Shown here: positions 23,914 to 32,363 of the stretch, one piece after another
How the letters are laid out: the number at the start of each line of letters is the position of its first letter
Numbering within the stretch: position 1 is the stretch's first letter
Assembly: GCA_024405395.1 (NCBI GenBank)
Contig: JAKSOW010000028.1
Location: forward strand, 1 to 32,363
Origin: Kiritimatiellia bacterium
GTDB lineage: Bacteria; Verrucomicrobiota; Kiritimatiellia; RFP12; UBA1067
Direction: 5' to 3'
Length of the DNA: 32,363 nucleotides
Notes under the pieces: generated by a model
The model's database searches: none
What the model saw: the letters and a program-made list of their open reading frames with translations, nothing else
What the model was told of the DNA's origin: nothing
Program-made: the position numbers and the translations under genes

Positions 23914-24825
23914 ATGCACGAAGACCCCATCATTTACCGAGACTACAAAGGCGACCGTGTATTGGACCTCCGTTCCGACGGCGTGGACTGCATTCCTGTC
24001 CTGGGCATGAGCAGCTTCCTGGCGATTCGGCCAGGTCCAGACAATCACATTCACCCGGGGTGCATGGAGTTCTGCCTTTGCCTCAAAGGTAATCTCATCT
24101 TTGACTCGGAAGGCGGCGAATATCCCTTTCTGCCGGGCCATATCTTCGTCTCCGCACCCAATGAGCCGCATCATCTGCGACATAATCCCAGCGGGCTCAA
24201 GGTCTACCGCATTCTGTTTGCGATCCCCAAACCCACCCATCGCCTGCTGGGACTGGATCGGGCTGAAGGCGCCTGGCTTTCCCATGCGCTGACACACATG
24301 CCCAAACGCCTTTTTGCGGCTACACCCACGATACGCGGAGCCTTTGAGCGCCTTTTCCATCTTTACGACAACGAAACGCTCGGTACGGCGGAACGACGTG
24401 TCCGCATGAAGGCGGCAGCGCTCACGCTTTTGGTGGCGCTCGTGGAGGCAGCTGGCCAGACTCCTCCCAAATCCGCTCGCGCAATTGAGACGCTGGCCCA
24501 GCACATTCTCGAACATCCAGACGGCGACTTCCCGGTCGCAGACATGGCCAAGATCGCCGGCATGTCGGTTTCCGCCTTCTCAGACGCCTTCAAGCGCGCC
24601 AAGGGGCTGCCCCTCCATGCCTATGTACTGAACTGCCGAATCAACCGCGCCCGTGCGCTTCTGGAACAGACAAACCGCTCAATCGCGGCCATCGCGCATG
24701 AACTGCGCTTCTACTCCGCCCAGCACTTCGACAAGATCTTCAAACGCATCACGGGCGTCTCGCCCACGTCCTATCGTCAGAGAGGGGACACCTGCCAGTC
24801 CCGGCGCAAATCCTGTCGGGCCTAG
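23914..24825 (+). CDS. AraC-family transcriptional regulator with cupin sensor domain
   Basis: 303 residues. The N-terminal half has a cupin-like sugar-sensing pattern (NHIHPGCMEFCLCLKGN, then YPFLPGHIFVSAPNEPHHL, residues 44-88). The C-terminal 100 residues hold two helix-turn-helix motifs: VADMAKIAGMSVSAFSDAFKRAKG (208-231) and IAAIAHELRFYSAQHFDKIFKRITGVSP (258-284), the AraC signature. It is divergent from the symporter operon, so it is probably the local activator and may autoregulate. The start is 6 bases after a strong extended -10, consistent with a leaderless mRNA. Its stop shares the tetranucleotide CTAG with the stop of the convergent PATR gene. Confidence 0.92.
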   Translation: MHEDPIIYRDYKGDRVLDLRSDGVDCIPVLGMSSFLAIRPGPDNHIHPGCMEFCLCLKGNLIFDSEGGEYPFLPGHIFVSAPNEPHHLRHNPSGLKVYRILFAIPKPTHRLLGLDRAEGAWLSHALTHMPKRLFAATPTIRGAFERLFHLYDNETLGTAERRVRMKAAALTLLVALVEAAGQTPPKSARAIETLAQHILEHPDGDFPVADMAKIAGMSVSAFSDAFKRAKGLPLHAYVLNCRINRARALLEQTNRSIAAIAHELRFYSAQHFDKIFKRITGVSPTSYRQRGDTCQSRRKSCRA

Positions 24826-27641
24826 CGCATGTAAATGGCGCAGCCGGCCTTATAGACCGTCAAGACGCCATTACGGCAGTGGAAACGCGGACTTTTGGAC
24901 TTCGCCACACCGTTCATCTGCAGCGACCAGTTGGCGAACGCAGACGTGTCCACATGGCTGAACGAAAGCGGCAACGTCAGCGTCTGGCCGGCGAAATCGT
25001 CGGCCAATACATTCAGCGTGCCCGAGGTCGCGAGCGAAAAGCCGTCCAAGGTTCCGCCTGACACAGGGTCGACGGCGAGGCGCGAAATCGCAGGCGCGTT
25101 TTCACCCTCGAACTTCAACGTTGCGCCACCCGACACCTTTACGGCGCCAATCTGCGTCAGCATATCGAACTTCCGCATCGGCACCGTGTTGGTGGCGACG
25201 AATCCGCCGCCGTTTGTGCGCTTGTACACGGACAACGTGGGGTCTTTATGCCAATCGACGGCGGGATCTGAAGCGTCAAAATGATCTTCCGACGTGCAGC
25301 CAGCCCCCGCTTCGTACGAGCTTCTTCCCGTTGAAATCCACCGATAGGTCCCTGTAGGCTTCACACCATCCTGAATGCCCGAAAGATCCTCCCAATGCAC
25401 GCCATCCACGGATCCAAGGAGCTTCACGGCCGTCACCCAGGAGTGGGCGAAATAAGGAGCGGTATTGCCGCCGCCACACGCCACGTCGAACAAGGTGACG
25501 GGTTGGGCCCCTTCCGCGAGGCACATATCCAGGTTCAGCCAGCTGTCGGGGACGTTCCGTTGCGGTCCTCGCGCGGCACTGGTGGCGCCCGGCGGCACGA
25601 AGCCTCGACGGAACAGATTCCACAATCTGCTCTCTTCCATCTCGCCCGGGCCCTTCACGTAAGGCGCACGGCAACCCGAAAACAGCAACTCCAGCAAATT
25701 GAATCCATGTGCCACGCCGCCGTCTGCGCCAGAAACCGTACGATTCCAGGCCATGGCCACAGTCCCCGGCCGCAGTTCCCCCTGACGCACCAGCTTCAGG
25801 TTCATGTTCTGGCGCGTAGTATCCGCCGCCCAGAGCCCAACCTGAACCATGTCAACCGTCGACTCCCACCAGGGAGTCTCGTAGTAATCGGTGTTGTAGT
25901 CGGCGACTTCACAGACAGAAAGCCGATAATAGCCGTACTTGTCCTCTGGGAAACGCTTGACGACGAGCATGCCCCCTTCCACCGAGAGATCGCCGGAGAA
26001 GGTGAGATCGCCACCCAGTTGCCACGTTCCGGGGCCGCGCTTCAGCACCGAAACGACGCCATCTCCATCTGCCACGTCATACACCTGATTGGTCATGGAC
26101 GAGGTGCCGTCGAGGACGAGCGTCTTCGCGCCAGAGCCCAAGCCCGTCACACCCGCGTACTTGACCACGCCTTCATTGGCGTTCTGACGGAATCCGCCAC
26201 AACCCGCCAACGCAAAGGAACGGTCCTCCATCATCATGGCGTCTGCCGAGGTATTCTCCAGCAGGCCGGTGGCACTGGCATTCGCAGCATCACCGAGCAT
26301 AATCGCATAATCGACCGCATTGGCGTTGTCATACTGCTCGACACGCTCGTGGCAGTTCGTCGAGGTGCCGATCGAACTGACTTCGCCGCGTCGACTCAAC
26401 AGCCCACACCCGAGCACACCGTCCTCGATCGCCACAGTGGCGGCCGTGGTACTGGACTTATGCTCAAGATTCCACTGTCCCTTTCCGGTCTTCTCAATGT
26501 AGACATCCCAGAACTGCGAATTACCGTCCGTTCCCCACCGGTTGATGGCGCTTTCGAGCCAACAGGGCTGAAGATTGTCACCGGCAAGAACCAACGCGTC
26601 ATTACGTCGTTCGGTAGACCAGTGCGAAGCGATCGCCCCCGTAAGACGCAGATTGCCGTTGGTGCCGCCCGATACCAGCGTATCCAGCGAATGGACATAG
26701 AGGCTGCGGTCACAAGTCTCACCCAGGCCCGTATAGACAAACCGCTGCGGCAGACTGGCATTGCCCGGCCCCATCGAGCTTTCCGCATCCGCGACATTCC
26801 CCAACTTGCGCAGATACAGCGTACCGCTGAAGTTCTTCTCGTTCGAGGTGCCCGTCGTGACAGAGGCGCGGTTGGCCGATCCTTGAAGGTCCATCGTGCA
26901 ACTGCGCACCTGGAGCTGAATGTTCGCGCTCAACACCCCCGAAAAGCTCGACAGTTCCTTGCGTCTGCTGCCGTTCTTGTAGATACGTGAAACGGTAGTG
27001 GACTCATTGGTGATGAGCCCCGCCCCCTCCACCTGAAGAGTCTGCCACGCGCCCTTGTCACCAGTGGCGGGCACAATGATCTTGGCGCCGGCGGCGACAT
27101 AGTTGTAGTCCATCATCCACCAGTAGCCCACGTCATTCGGCGCATGAGGCTGAATGCGGAGCGTGCCCTCCATCACACGCCAATCGCCCTGATGGTCCGA
27201 GGCCGACGTGCTGCTGGGATTCAGGAGCCTACACGAATCCAGCACCAGCTCCCCGGCGCCGGTCTTGTACACGACACCGATTTCCGCATCGATGGTAACG
27301 GAGCTGTAGAATGGCCGCGTCAGCGTCATCGTCTGGCCTGCCGGAACATTGATCCTGATCGTGGCCGCGCCATACTGGAAGGCGGAGATGGAACTGAGGA
27401 AGTTGGTGATCGCAGGGAAGTCGGCAGACGTGCCATCGATCGTAATATCAAGTTCCTTCGAGACCGAGGTGCTGACGATGTCCGAGCTGCTCCCCGTGGG
27501 CGCGTTGCCGTCGCTGTAGAACTCGCCGTTTGTCCAGTCCGCCGCCGTGACAGGCGCCTTGATGAGCGTGAACGTCTCGGCCTTCGTCGCCAACGCCAGC
27601 AGACCGATGACAGTCGCGGCAATCAATCTCTCGACACGCAT
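24822..27641 (-). CDS. large secreted PATR beta-strand-repeat protein
   Basis: 939 residues with a signal peptide (MRVERLIAATVIGLLALATKA). Beta-strand repeats of PATR type are seen at 124-164 (YKTGAGELVLDS, MEGTLRIQ), 382-414 (IEKTGKGQWNLEH, DGVLGCG) and 532-562 (LKRGPGTWQLGGDLTFSGDLSVEGGMLVV). Residues about 715-756 (LFDVACGGGNTAPYFAHSWVTAVKLLGSVDGVHWEDLSG) resemble a discoidin (F5/8-type) carbohydrate-binding fold. No outer-membrane barrel is present. The C-terminal 38 residues align with the PATR protein at 17547. The start is set by GGGGAG about 10 bases upstream and by the signal peptide. It is the last gene of its operon, and a surface glycan-binding role is inferred. Confidence 0.72.
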   Translation of the reverse strand: MRVERLIAATVIGLLALATKAETFTLIKAPVTAADWTNGEFYSDGNAPTGSSSDIVSTSVSKELDITIDGTSADFPAITNFLSSISAFQYGAATIRINVPAGQTMTLTRPFYSSVTIDAEIGVVYKTGAGELVLDSCRLLNPSSTSASDHQGDWRVMEGTLRIQPHAPNDVGYWWMMDYNYVAAGAKIIVPATGDKGAWQTLQVEGAGLITNESTTVSRIYKNGSRRKELSSFSGVLSANIQLQVRSCTMDLQGSANRASVTTGTSNEKNFSGTLYLRKLGNVADAESSMGPGNASLPQRFVYTGLGETCDRSLYVHSLDTLVSGGTNGNLRLTGAIASHWSTERRNDALVLAGDNLQPCWLESAINRWGTDGNSQFWDVYIEKTGKGQWNLEHKSSTTAATVAIEDGVLGCGLLSRRGEVSSIGTSTNCHERVEQYDNANAVDYAIMLGDAANASATGLLENTSADAMMMEDRSFALAGCGGFRQNANEGVVKYAGVTGLGSGAKTLVLDGTSSMTNQVYDVADGDGVVSVLKRGPGTWQLGGDLTFSGDLSVEGGMLVVKRFPEDKYGYYRLSVCEVADYNTDYYETPWWESTVDMVQVGLWAADTTRQNMNLKLVRQGELRPGTVAMAWNRTVSGADGGVAHGFNLLELLFSGCRAPYVKGPGEMEESRLWNLFRRGFVPPGATSAARGPQRNVPDSWLNLDMCLAEGAQPVTLFDVACGGGNTAPYFAHSWVTAVKLLGSVDGVHWEDLSGIQDGVKPTGTYRWISTGRSSYEAGAGCTSEDHFDASDPAVDWHKDPTLSVYKRTNGGGFVATNTVPMRKFDMLTQIGAVKVSGGATLKFEGENAPAISRLAVDPVSGGTLDGFSLATSGTLNVLADDFAGQTLTLPLSFSHVDTSAFANWSLQMNGVAKSKSPRFHCRNGVLTVYKAGCAIYMR

Positions 27642-27679
27642 TGCAGTATGCTCCCCTTTCAGAAACCCCAACATTTGCC

Positions 27680-29260
27680 TCACAGGTCACGCAGGCCCGA
27701 ATAGGATGGCCCACCTGCCGCCACATAGCCGCCAGAAGCGCCCTTTGCGTCCTTGGTCACCCAGAACGAATAGAGCGTCGCGCATCCCAGATGGAACCGA
27801 AACGCCACGGTTCGCCCGGCCAGGGCAGCAAGGTCCCGCCCCTTCCAGACGACTTCGCGCTTCGTCGCGTCGATGCCCGCAACCGTTGCGCAATCTGCCG
27901 CCGAGAAGCCCGTCAGCACCGCCCCGGCTTCATCAAGCACCTCCACGGCCACCGATCCGAAAAGGCATTCCGCGTTCACGAAGAGGTGAGAGCCCGAAAA
28001 CACAACGGGCTTCGTCGTGAGCATTCCCGCGGCATCCGCCACCATGCCCGCGAAACCATCCCGGCGCAACGTCGCATAGCCGATGGCGCCGCCATCATAC
28101 ATGCCGTTGTCCTTCCAGTGCTTGGCCTTGAGCTTGCGGCCATCGCCTCGCAGCCCCGAATAGAAGATGCGCAGCTCGTCGTCGGAAACGGTGCAGATGC
28201 CGCTCAGACACGACAGATATCCCGTATCCCATTTACCGGAGCCCCAGCCCTCGGGCGCGATGTCCGGCTCAACACGCGGCTCATACGTCTTGCCGTCGCG
28301 CGAAAAGCAGAAATGCAGCCCCGTCTGCTTGGGCAGCCCCACCTTCATGCAGTCGCCGTTGTCGCCAGGCGTGTTGTAGAGCACCTCCATCACGCCCAGC
28401 ATCAACGACTCGTAGGCCACCGCATTGAAACTGTAGAGCGACCGGCGCAGGCCATTGGTGGCGACCAGCCACGCGGCGGGCTCAGGATACTTCTTGAAGG
28501 AGTCCGGCACTTTCCCCTGGGCGGCAGGCGCCTTCTGCTTTTCAGGCCAACACCAACGGCAAGCCTCGCCGCCGAAGGACGATGCCGCGAAATAGCGGCG
28601 ACTGCGGCCAACGACCGGACGATAGTCCCGCAACGAGAAGACCCAATTCGCACGGAACGGGTCGTAATAGGCCGTGGAACGGTCCCCCGAGTGCCCCGCC
28701 ACCCCCAGTTCACGGAAGGTAAAGCCATCATCCGACGCGAACAGCGTGTCGGGGCAGGTGTTGCCGGGTGACGAAATGTGCATCTTCCAGGCGGCGTAGG
28801 GATTGGCGGCCGCATAGTCGGGCGTCACATCCCAGCTGTCCAACGGCGGACGCGTTGCATCCGGGAACACGCGATTGGTTCCCGGCACCTTGCCGAGATC
28901 GGGATATTCCCAGTGGCGTCCATCGCGCGATTCGGCATAGCAGACATCGCCCAGCCACCCCGCCTGATACCACAACCGGAACCGCCCCCGCGTGGGATCC
29001 CACCAGAGACCGCCGTCCGTGGCGCAGGTGAGCGTCGCAGGAGCCTTCCCCGCCACTTTGGGCGCGGCACCCCCTGATGGCCAGACGACGGGCCCGGCGG
29101 CTTTCACAGGTCGATTCCAATGACGGACAACCCCCGTAGACGAGGCTACGAGGAAATCGTCCACAAACAGCTGGCGACCGAGGTCAATGTTGACAGGTCC
29201 AGCAAACGCGCACAATGCGCCCATCCCCAAACCACCCAACAGACCTCGTCTCCAGCTCAT
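27680..29260 (-). CDS. exported beta-propeller glycosidase-like protein (GH43/GH32 type)
   Basis: 526 residues with a signal peptide (about 1-20). After it comes DLGRQLFVDDFLVASS (26-41), the opening typical of a PVC-bacterial family often described as GH32-like. Repeated WW/RLWY, CYAESRDGRHWEYPDLGK, DTLFASDDGFTFREL and HFCFSRDGKTYEPR segments indicate a five-bladed propeller. A C-terminal beta-sandwich (VAVEVLDEAGAVLTGFS) matches the accessory domain of such enzymes. The catalytic acid triad cannot be assigned with confidence and the substrate is unknown. GGGAG precedes ATG by about 9 bases. It is spaced 24 bases after the esterase and 38 before the PATR gene. Confidence 0.62.
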   Translation of the reverse strand: MSWRRGLLGGLGMGALCAFAGPVNIDLGRQLFVDDFLVASSTGVVRHWNRPVKAAGPVVWPSGGAAPKVAGKAPATLTCATDGGLWWDPTRGRFRLWYQAGWLGDVCYAESRDGRHWEYPDLGKVPGTNRVFPDATRPPLDSWDVTPDYAAANPYAAWKMHISSPGNTCPDTLFASDDGFTFRELGVAGHSGDRSTAYYDPFRANWVFSLRDYRPVVGRSRRYFAASSFGGEACRWCWPEKQKAPAAQGKVPDSFKKYPEPAAWLVATNGLRRSLYSFNAVAYESLMLGVMEVLYNTPGDNGDCMKVGLPKQTGLHFCFSRDGKTYEPRVEPDIAPEGWGSGKWDTGYLSCLSGICTVSDDELRIFYSGLRGDGRKLKAKHWKDNGMYDGGAIGYATLRRDGFAGMVADAAGMLTTKPVVFSGSHLFVNAECLFGSVAVEVLDEAGAVLTGFSAADCATVAGIDATKREVVWKGRDLAALAGRTVAFRFHLGCATLYSFWVTKDAKGASGGYVAAGGPSYSGLRDL

Positions 29261-29284
29261 TTGCGATACTCCCGTTCTCTGTGA

Positions 29285-30631
29285 TCAGCGTCCCAGCGCC
29301 TTGTCGGCGAAGTCCAGCGTCCACTGCCAGTCATAGCCCGAGATGCCGTGCTGGCCACCCCGGCGCACGTAACCCAGGTTGCGGCCAATGCAGCACGTGT
29401 CGAAATTGTCGGGATAGTCGAACTTCGGCAAACCTTCCAGACCGTTCACCTCCCAGGCTGGCGAAGCCGCCTTGCAGGAGAGGTATTCGCCCTTCGTGTC
29501 AAACCAGCCCGAGTTGAAGCCCTGCACCAAGATGGCACGCGGCGCGATGGAGGCCACCAGCAGGTGCTGGTCGAACTTCATGGCCTGTTCGTTGTCCACA
29601 TACTTGCCGTAGGCCTTGCAGTACCAGTGCGGGAAGCTGGCCATCTCCGTGGAGACGTTCTCGCCGTAGTCGCGCTTGGCGAGCGGTACGCCGCCGCCGC
29701 CCGTCTGGTTGGGCACGCACACCTTGAAGCGCTCGTCGCGCGAGCAGGCCAGAAGCGGGGTCTTGGCCAGGCGCGAATAACCCGTTGCCACATTCTGCTC
29801 GGCGTCGATCTCGGGGATCGTGTAGGCGAAGTCAAGTCCGCGCGAAAGCGTCCAGGCCCACGCGCCGATGGCAGTGATGTTGTCGTCGCGATTGGGGTCG
29901 CGCTTCGGCCAGAGATCGAAGACGTGCGTGTAGGCCAGTTCCTCGGGAAGGCCCTTGCGCACTTCGGTGTCAGGCGAAATCTGACCGTAGCAGGCCGTCA
30001 TCACGGCATAGCCACGTGCGAGGATCATCTCCACCGGGAACGGCGCCGCCGTGTCATGCTGAGCCTCCTTGCCACGCATGCTCTCGAGCGGCTTATGGTC
30101 CGCACCGATGAACTTGCCCTGACGCAACCAGGTCTCCGCCGGCACCTGCACCTCCGGATCGGTCACCATCGTATGGTTGCCCGCATAGTTCAGGAGCAGG
30201 ATCACAGGGCTCTTTTCCTTGTTCTCGCACACCACGCGTCCATCCTTGATCACGGGCTCCAATCCCGCAATGCGGTTGGGGATCAGCACCAGCCAGTCCA
30301 CGAACGGACCCGACTTGTCCTTCTTGAACCACATGCGGTACTGGCGACGAATGCCCAACCCCGCGAGCGTGGGGCCCTCCTCGAAGAGTTCCGTCACCAC
30401 GGCCTCAGGCGCCGGCGGGATCTGGCCGAACATCTCCTTCGCGAAGATGTCCACAATTTCCTTCCGGCGGGCCGCCCAATCGGCCTTCGTGACGACCTTG
30501 CGTCCGTCTGCGAAAGTCAGCGGATCCTCCAGCGTATAGGGGCCCACTTTCGCCTCATCATAGTTCGGCTTGCGTCCAAACGCCACAACGGCGGCTCCAA
30601 GCACCAGACTAGTCAACAACAACTTCTTCAT
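29285..30631 (-). CDS. exported CE15-like alpha/beta-hydrolase (glucuronoyl-esterase-related)
   Basis: 448 residues with a signal peptide (MKKLLLTSLVLGAAVVAFG). The sequence PVILLLNYAGNHT, GAWAWTLSRGLDFA, then GYSRLAKTPLLACSRDERFK (candidate nucleophile Ser286), and the late GQHGISGYDW (candidate His428) follows the CE15 layout. In bacterial CE15 the nucleophile motif is GCSRxGK and an acid Glu sits in PQESGSGG; here they read GYSRLAK and PNQTGGGG, so the family resemblance is clear but the chemistry may differ. AAGGAG lies 8 bases before ATG. It is the second visible gene of the operon. Confidence 0.7.
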   Translation of the reverse strand: MKKLLLTSLVLGAAVVAFGRKPNYDEAKVGPYTLEDPLTFADGRKVVTKADWAARRKEIVDIFAKEMFGQIPPAPEAVVTELFEEGPTLAGLGIRRQYRMWFKKDKSGPFVDWLVLIPNRIAGLEPVIKDGRVVCENKEKSPVILLLNYAGNHTMVTDPEVQVPAETWLRQGKFIGADHKPLESMRGKEAQHDTAAPFPVEMILARGYAVMTACYGQISPDTEVRKGLPEELAYTHVFDLWPKRDPNRDDNITAIGAWAWTLSRGLDFAYTIPEIDAEQNVATGYSRLAKTPLLACSRDERFKVCVPNQTGGGGVPLAKRDYGENVSTEMASFPHWYCKAYGKYVDNEQAMKFDQHLLVASIAPRAILVQGFNSGWFDTKGEYLSCKAASPAWEVNGLEGLPKFDYPDNFDTCCIGRNLGYVRRGGQHGISGYDWQWTLDFADKALGR

Positions 30632-30655
30632 GTTCTTTCTCCTTGAAATCAGGTT

Positions 30656-32363
30656 TTAGGGGCAAACGCGGGCGGGCTGACAGTTGAGGCCGCAGAAGAC
30701 CTTCTTGAGCTCGCCGCGGAAGTCCTGCGACACGGTATCGGGCACCACGAGCACGCCCGCCAATTCAGCGCCTTTCTCACGCCCCGTGAACATCGAAATC
30801 GTGATCGTGTCCGTCGCAGGGAACGCCATCGGAAACACTTCCCAACCGCTCCACGAGGAACCACGCGAATCCTGGACGAAGGGATAGTCCCACTTCCAGT
30901 TGCCGCGTCCGCCCTTATAGCCATAGGGCGCCTTGAGGAAGTCGCAGTTACCGTTGGCTGCGGTGCCAAACCGCGGTTCGGAAGTCATCTTCCCCTTCTC
31001 CTTGCGCGCCAGGCTCTTCACGCCCGGCACCTTGACTTCAAAGGCGCGCGCGCCATGCTCGCCCTTTGTGAGCCCACTCTCGAAGCGCGTGCAGCCAAAC
31101 ACCAGATACTTGCCGGCCGCAAGCGGCGCCATCTTGAAGTCCACGCCATCGCCGCTCTTGTGGCACATCACAGCCGCCTGCACACGGTCGGCATCGGGCG
31201 GAACCACCGTTGCACCGCCCTTGCAGACGCCTTCGGCGGCAATCAGCAGGCGTGCATTGGCGCAGCTCACCACCGTAAGCTCGCGCGCCGCCTCGCCATC
31301 CAGGATCGTCACAGCCCCCACGCGCGGCACGGCATCTGTGGCCGCAATCGTGAGTACGTTGTTGGCGATTTCCGCCTTGAGGCCCACCGTCGCCTTCACA
31401 TTCGCGGCAGGCGACACGCCAGTCACCGCCAATGTCAGCGGCTGAGCCGGATCCACCAGCACCGTCTGCCGCTCGAAGCCCGGAATCGTGCCCGAATACA
31501 GGCCGCCCGCAACCTTGATCTCCTTGACGTTCTCGCGCCACTGCACAGTGAGTCGCGCGGAATCGCCAGAAACCGCCTTGAAGGTCAGTTCATTGGCGCC
31601 GGGCTTGGTCTGACCCGGGAACGTACGGCGATTCACGATCACCTCGGTGGCAGCCGTGAAGCGCGTCACCTCGTCGATGGGGGCCTTCACCCGAATCCAG
31701 AAGCCATGGCGCGCACGCACCAGATAATCCAGCGTCACCTGGCCGTCCGCACCAGGTGCCGGCAAGGCGCGGAAGGTCTTGAAGTTGGTGGAGATCTCCA
31801 GCGGCGCCGGCTGGCCATTCTTCAGGACCGCGCCATAGCGTGCCCAGGTGATCGGATAGCCGCTCTTGACGTCATAGCAGAACGAATCCGCCGTCACGTT
31901 CACAAACGCCGGATTGGACTTCGTCGGCTTTCCGTCGAACGCGATGAAGCCGTTGGAGAAGTCCGGGAAGAAGCGGTCAATGCGCCGAATCGGGTTCTTT
32001 GCGACCTCTGCGCCGGTCTCTTTCTCATAGCGCGGCGCGTACGACGTCGCATCCGGCGCATCCCAGATGCACTTCTTGCCATAGAGGTTCTTGCACTGCA
32101 GGTTGTTGCCCTGGCCATTGTTGCCGCGCCACACGCGGAAACGTTCGCCGGGGTTGAGCGTCACGCCCACCTTGGCGCGATAGTCGGGGCTCTGCACGTG
32201 ATGGCCGCGCGTGCCCTTGCGCATAAAGTGATCAGGTGAGAAGCGCACGCGGTTGTGGATGCCGGGCTGATCGCCCACTTCCCGGAGATAGGCCGCCGTC
32301 TCGTTGTCCATCGCCGGGAAGAACTTCTGCGCCGAAAGGTCGTAGATGTGGTTCTTGCCGTCG
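30656..32363 (-). CDS. large secreted-type protein, N-terminal part outside window
   Basis: The reading frame stays open to the right edge (upstream residues DGKNHIYDLSAQKFFPA precede the first internal Met at 32311), so the gene is truncated and no start or signal peptide can be seen. The visible 569 residues include DGKNHIYDLSAQKFF near the edge, reminiscent of the strand that follows transglutaminase-like cores, then several beta-sandwich-like segments (LTFKAVSGDSARLTVQWRENVKEIKV; VQAAVMCHKSGDGVDFKMAPLAAGKYLVFGC) and a C-terminal WKWDYPFVQDSRGSSWSGWEVFPMAF domain. I do not recognise the family. It precedes the esterase by 24 bases and is probably part of the same exported glycan operon. 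Confidence 0.6.
   Translation of the reverse strand, partial: DGKNHIYDLSAQKFFPAMDNETAAYLREVGDQPGIHNRVRFSPDHFMRKGTRGHHVQSPDYRAKVGVTLNPGERFRVWRGNNGQGNNLQCKNLYGKKCIWDAPDATSYAPRYEKETGAEVAKNPIRRIDRFFPDFSNGFIAFDGKPTKSNPAFVNVTADSFCYDVKSGYPITWARYGAVLKNGQPAPLEISTNFKTFRALPAPGADGQVTLDYLVRARHGFWIRVKAPIDEVTRFTAATEVIVNRRTFPGQTKPGANELTFKAVSGDSARLTVQWRENVKEIKVAGGLYSGTIPGFERQTVLVDPAQPLTLAVTGVSPAANVKATVGLKAEIANNVLTIAATDAVPRVGAVTILDGEAARELTVVSCANARLLIAAEGVCKGGATVVPPDADRVQAAVMCHKSGDGVDFKMAPLAAGKYLVFGCTRFESGLTKGEHGARAFEVKVPGVKSLARKEKGKMTSEPRFGTAANGNCDFLKAPYGYKGGRGNWKWDYPFVQDSRGSSWSGWEVFPMAFPATDTITISMFTGREKGAELAGVLVVPDTVSQDFRGELKKVFCGLNCQPARVCP

Noticed and set aside
17547-27641. Classical type V autotransporters
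   Set aside because: Both proteins have PATR repeats but no C-terminal 250-300 residue beta-barrel domain.

Overview
The window reads as chromosomal DNA of a GC-rich Gram-negative-type bacterium, most likely a member of the PVC superphylum (Kiritimatiellota/Verrucomicrobiota/Lentisphaerota type, perhaps gut-associated). This placement is inference. It rests on secreted proteins with autotransporter-associated beta-strand repeats (PATR), on operons of exported glycan-active enzymes, on a beta-propeller hydrolase of the planctomycete/lentisphaere 'LFVDD' type, and on family resemblance of the housekeeping genes. No rRNA, CRISPR array, insertion sequence or phage gene is visible.

Region 1 (1-5788, minus strand) is housekeeping. 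A likely operon runs lgt, a FecR-like secreted protein, a PpiD/SurA-like chaperone and dut, then a TPR gene with its own promoter, a terminator hairpin, and tRNA-Leu(CAG) followed by a truncated tRNA-Glu(CTC). The -35 box of the tRNA promoter lies inside the terminator hairpin. Region 2 (5806-10208) has a divergent MnmA-like tRNA-thiolation enzyme. It converges on a minus-strand unit of pyrB, a DUF975 membrane protein and an exported C39-like cysteine peptidase.

Region 3 (10216-15477, minus) holds an exported GH2 beta-mannosidase with its own promoter. Upstream of it is a two-gene unit: a Tat-exported polysaccharide-deacetylase-like protein and an unassigned TIM-barrel protein. Region 4 (15478-15924) is the only long gene-free stretch. 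It carries a six-unit 11-bp repeat and two copies of a 19-bp sequence containing a perfect 16-bp palindrome.

Region 5 (15925-24825) looks like a sialic-acid-type utilisation cluster. A divergent AraC regulator sits opposite a minus operon of a sodium:solute symporter, an N-acetylneuraminate-lyase-like aldolase, an Asp-box sialidase-like protein, a PATR protein and a TIM-barrel hydrolase. Released sugar would be imported by the symporter and split by the lyase to ManNAc and pyruvate. The later enzymes (NanK/NanE/NagA/NagB) are not here. Region 6 (24822-32363, minus) is a second exported glycan operon: a truncated large protein, a CE15-like esterase, a beta-propeller glycosidase-like protein and a second PATR protein.

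Two themes stand out. Four first genes (5842, 12614, 23816, 23914) have a -10 box only 6-8 bases before the start codon and no Shine-Dalgarno, so they look leaderless, whereas most operon-internal genes have clear ribosome binding sites. The two PATR proteins, one per glycan operon, share a 38-residue C-terminal module ending in Arg that may be a sorting or anchoring signal.
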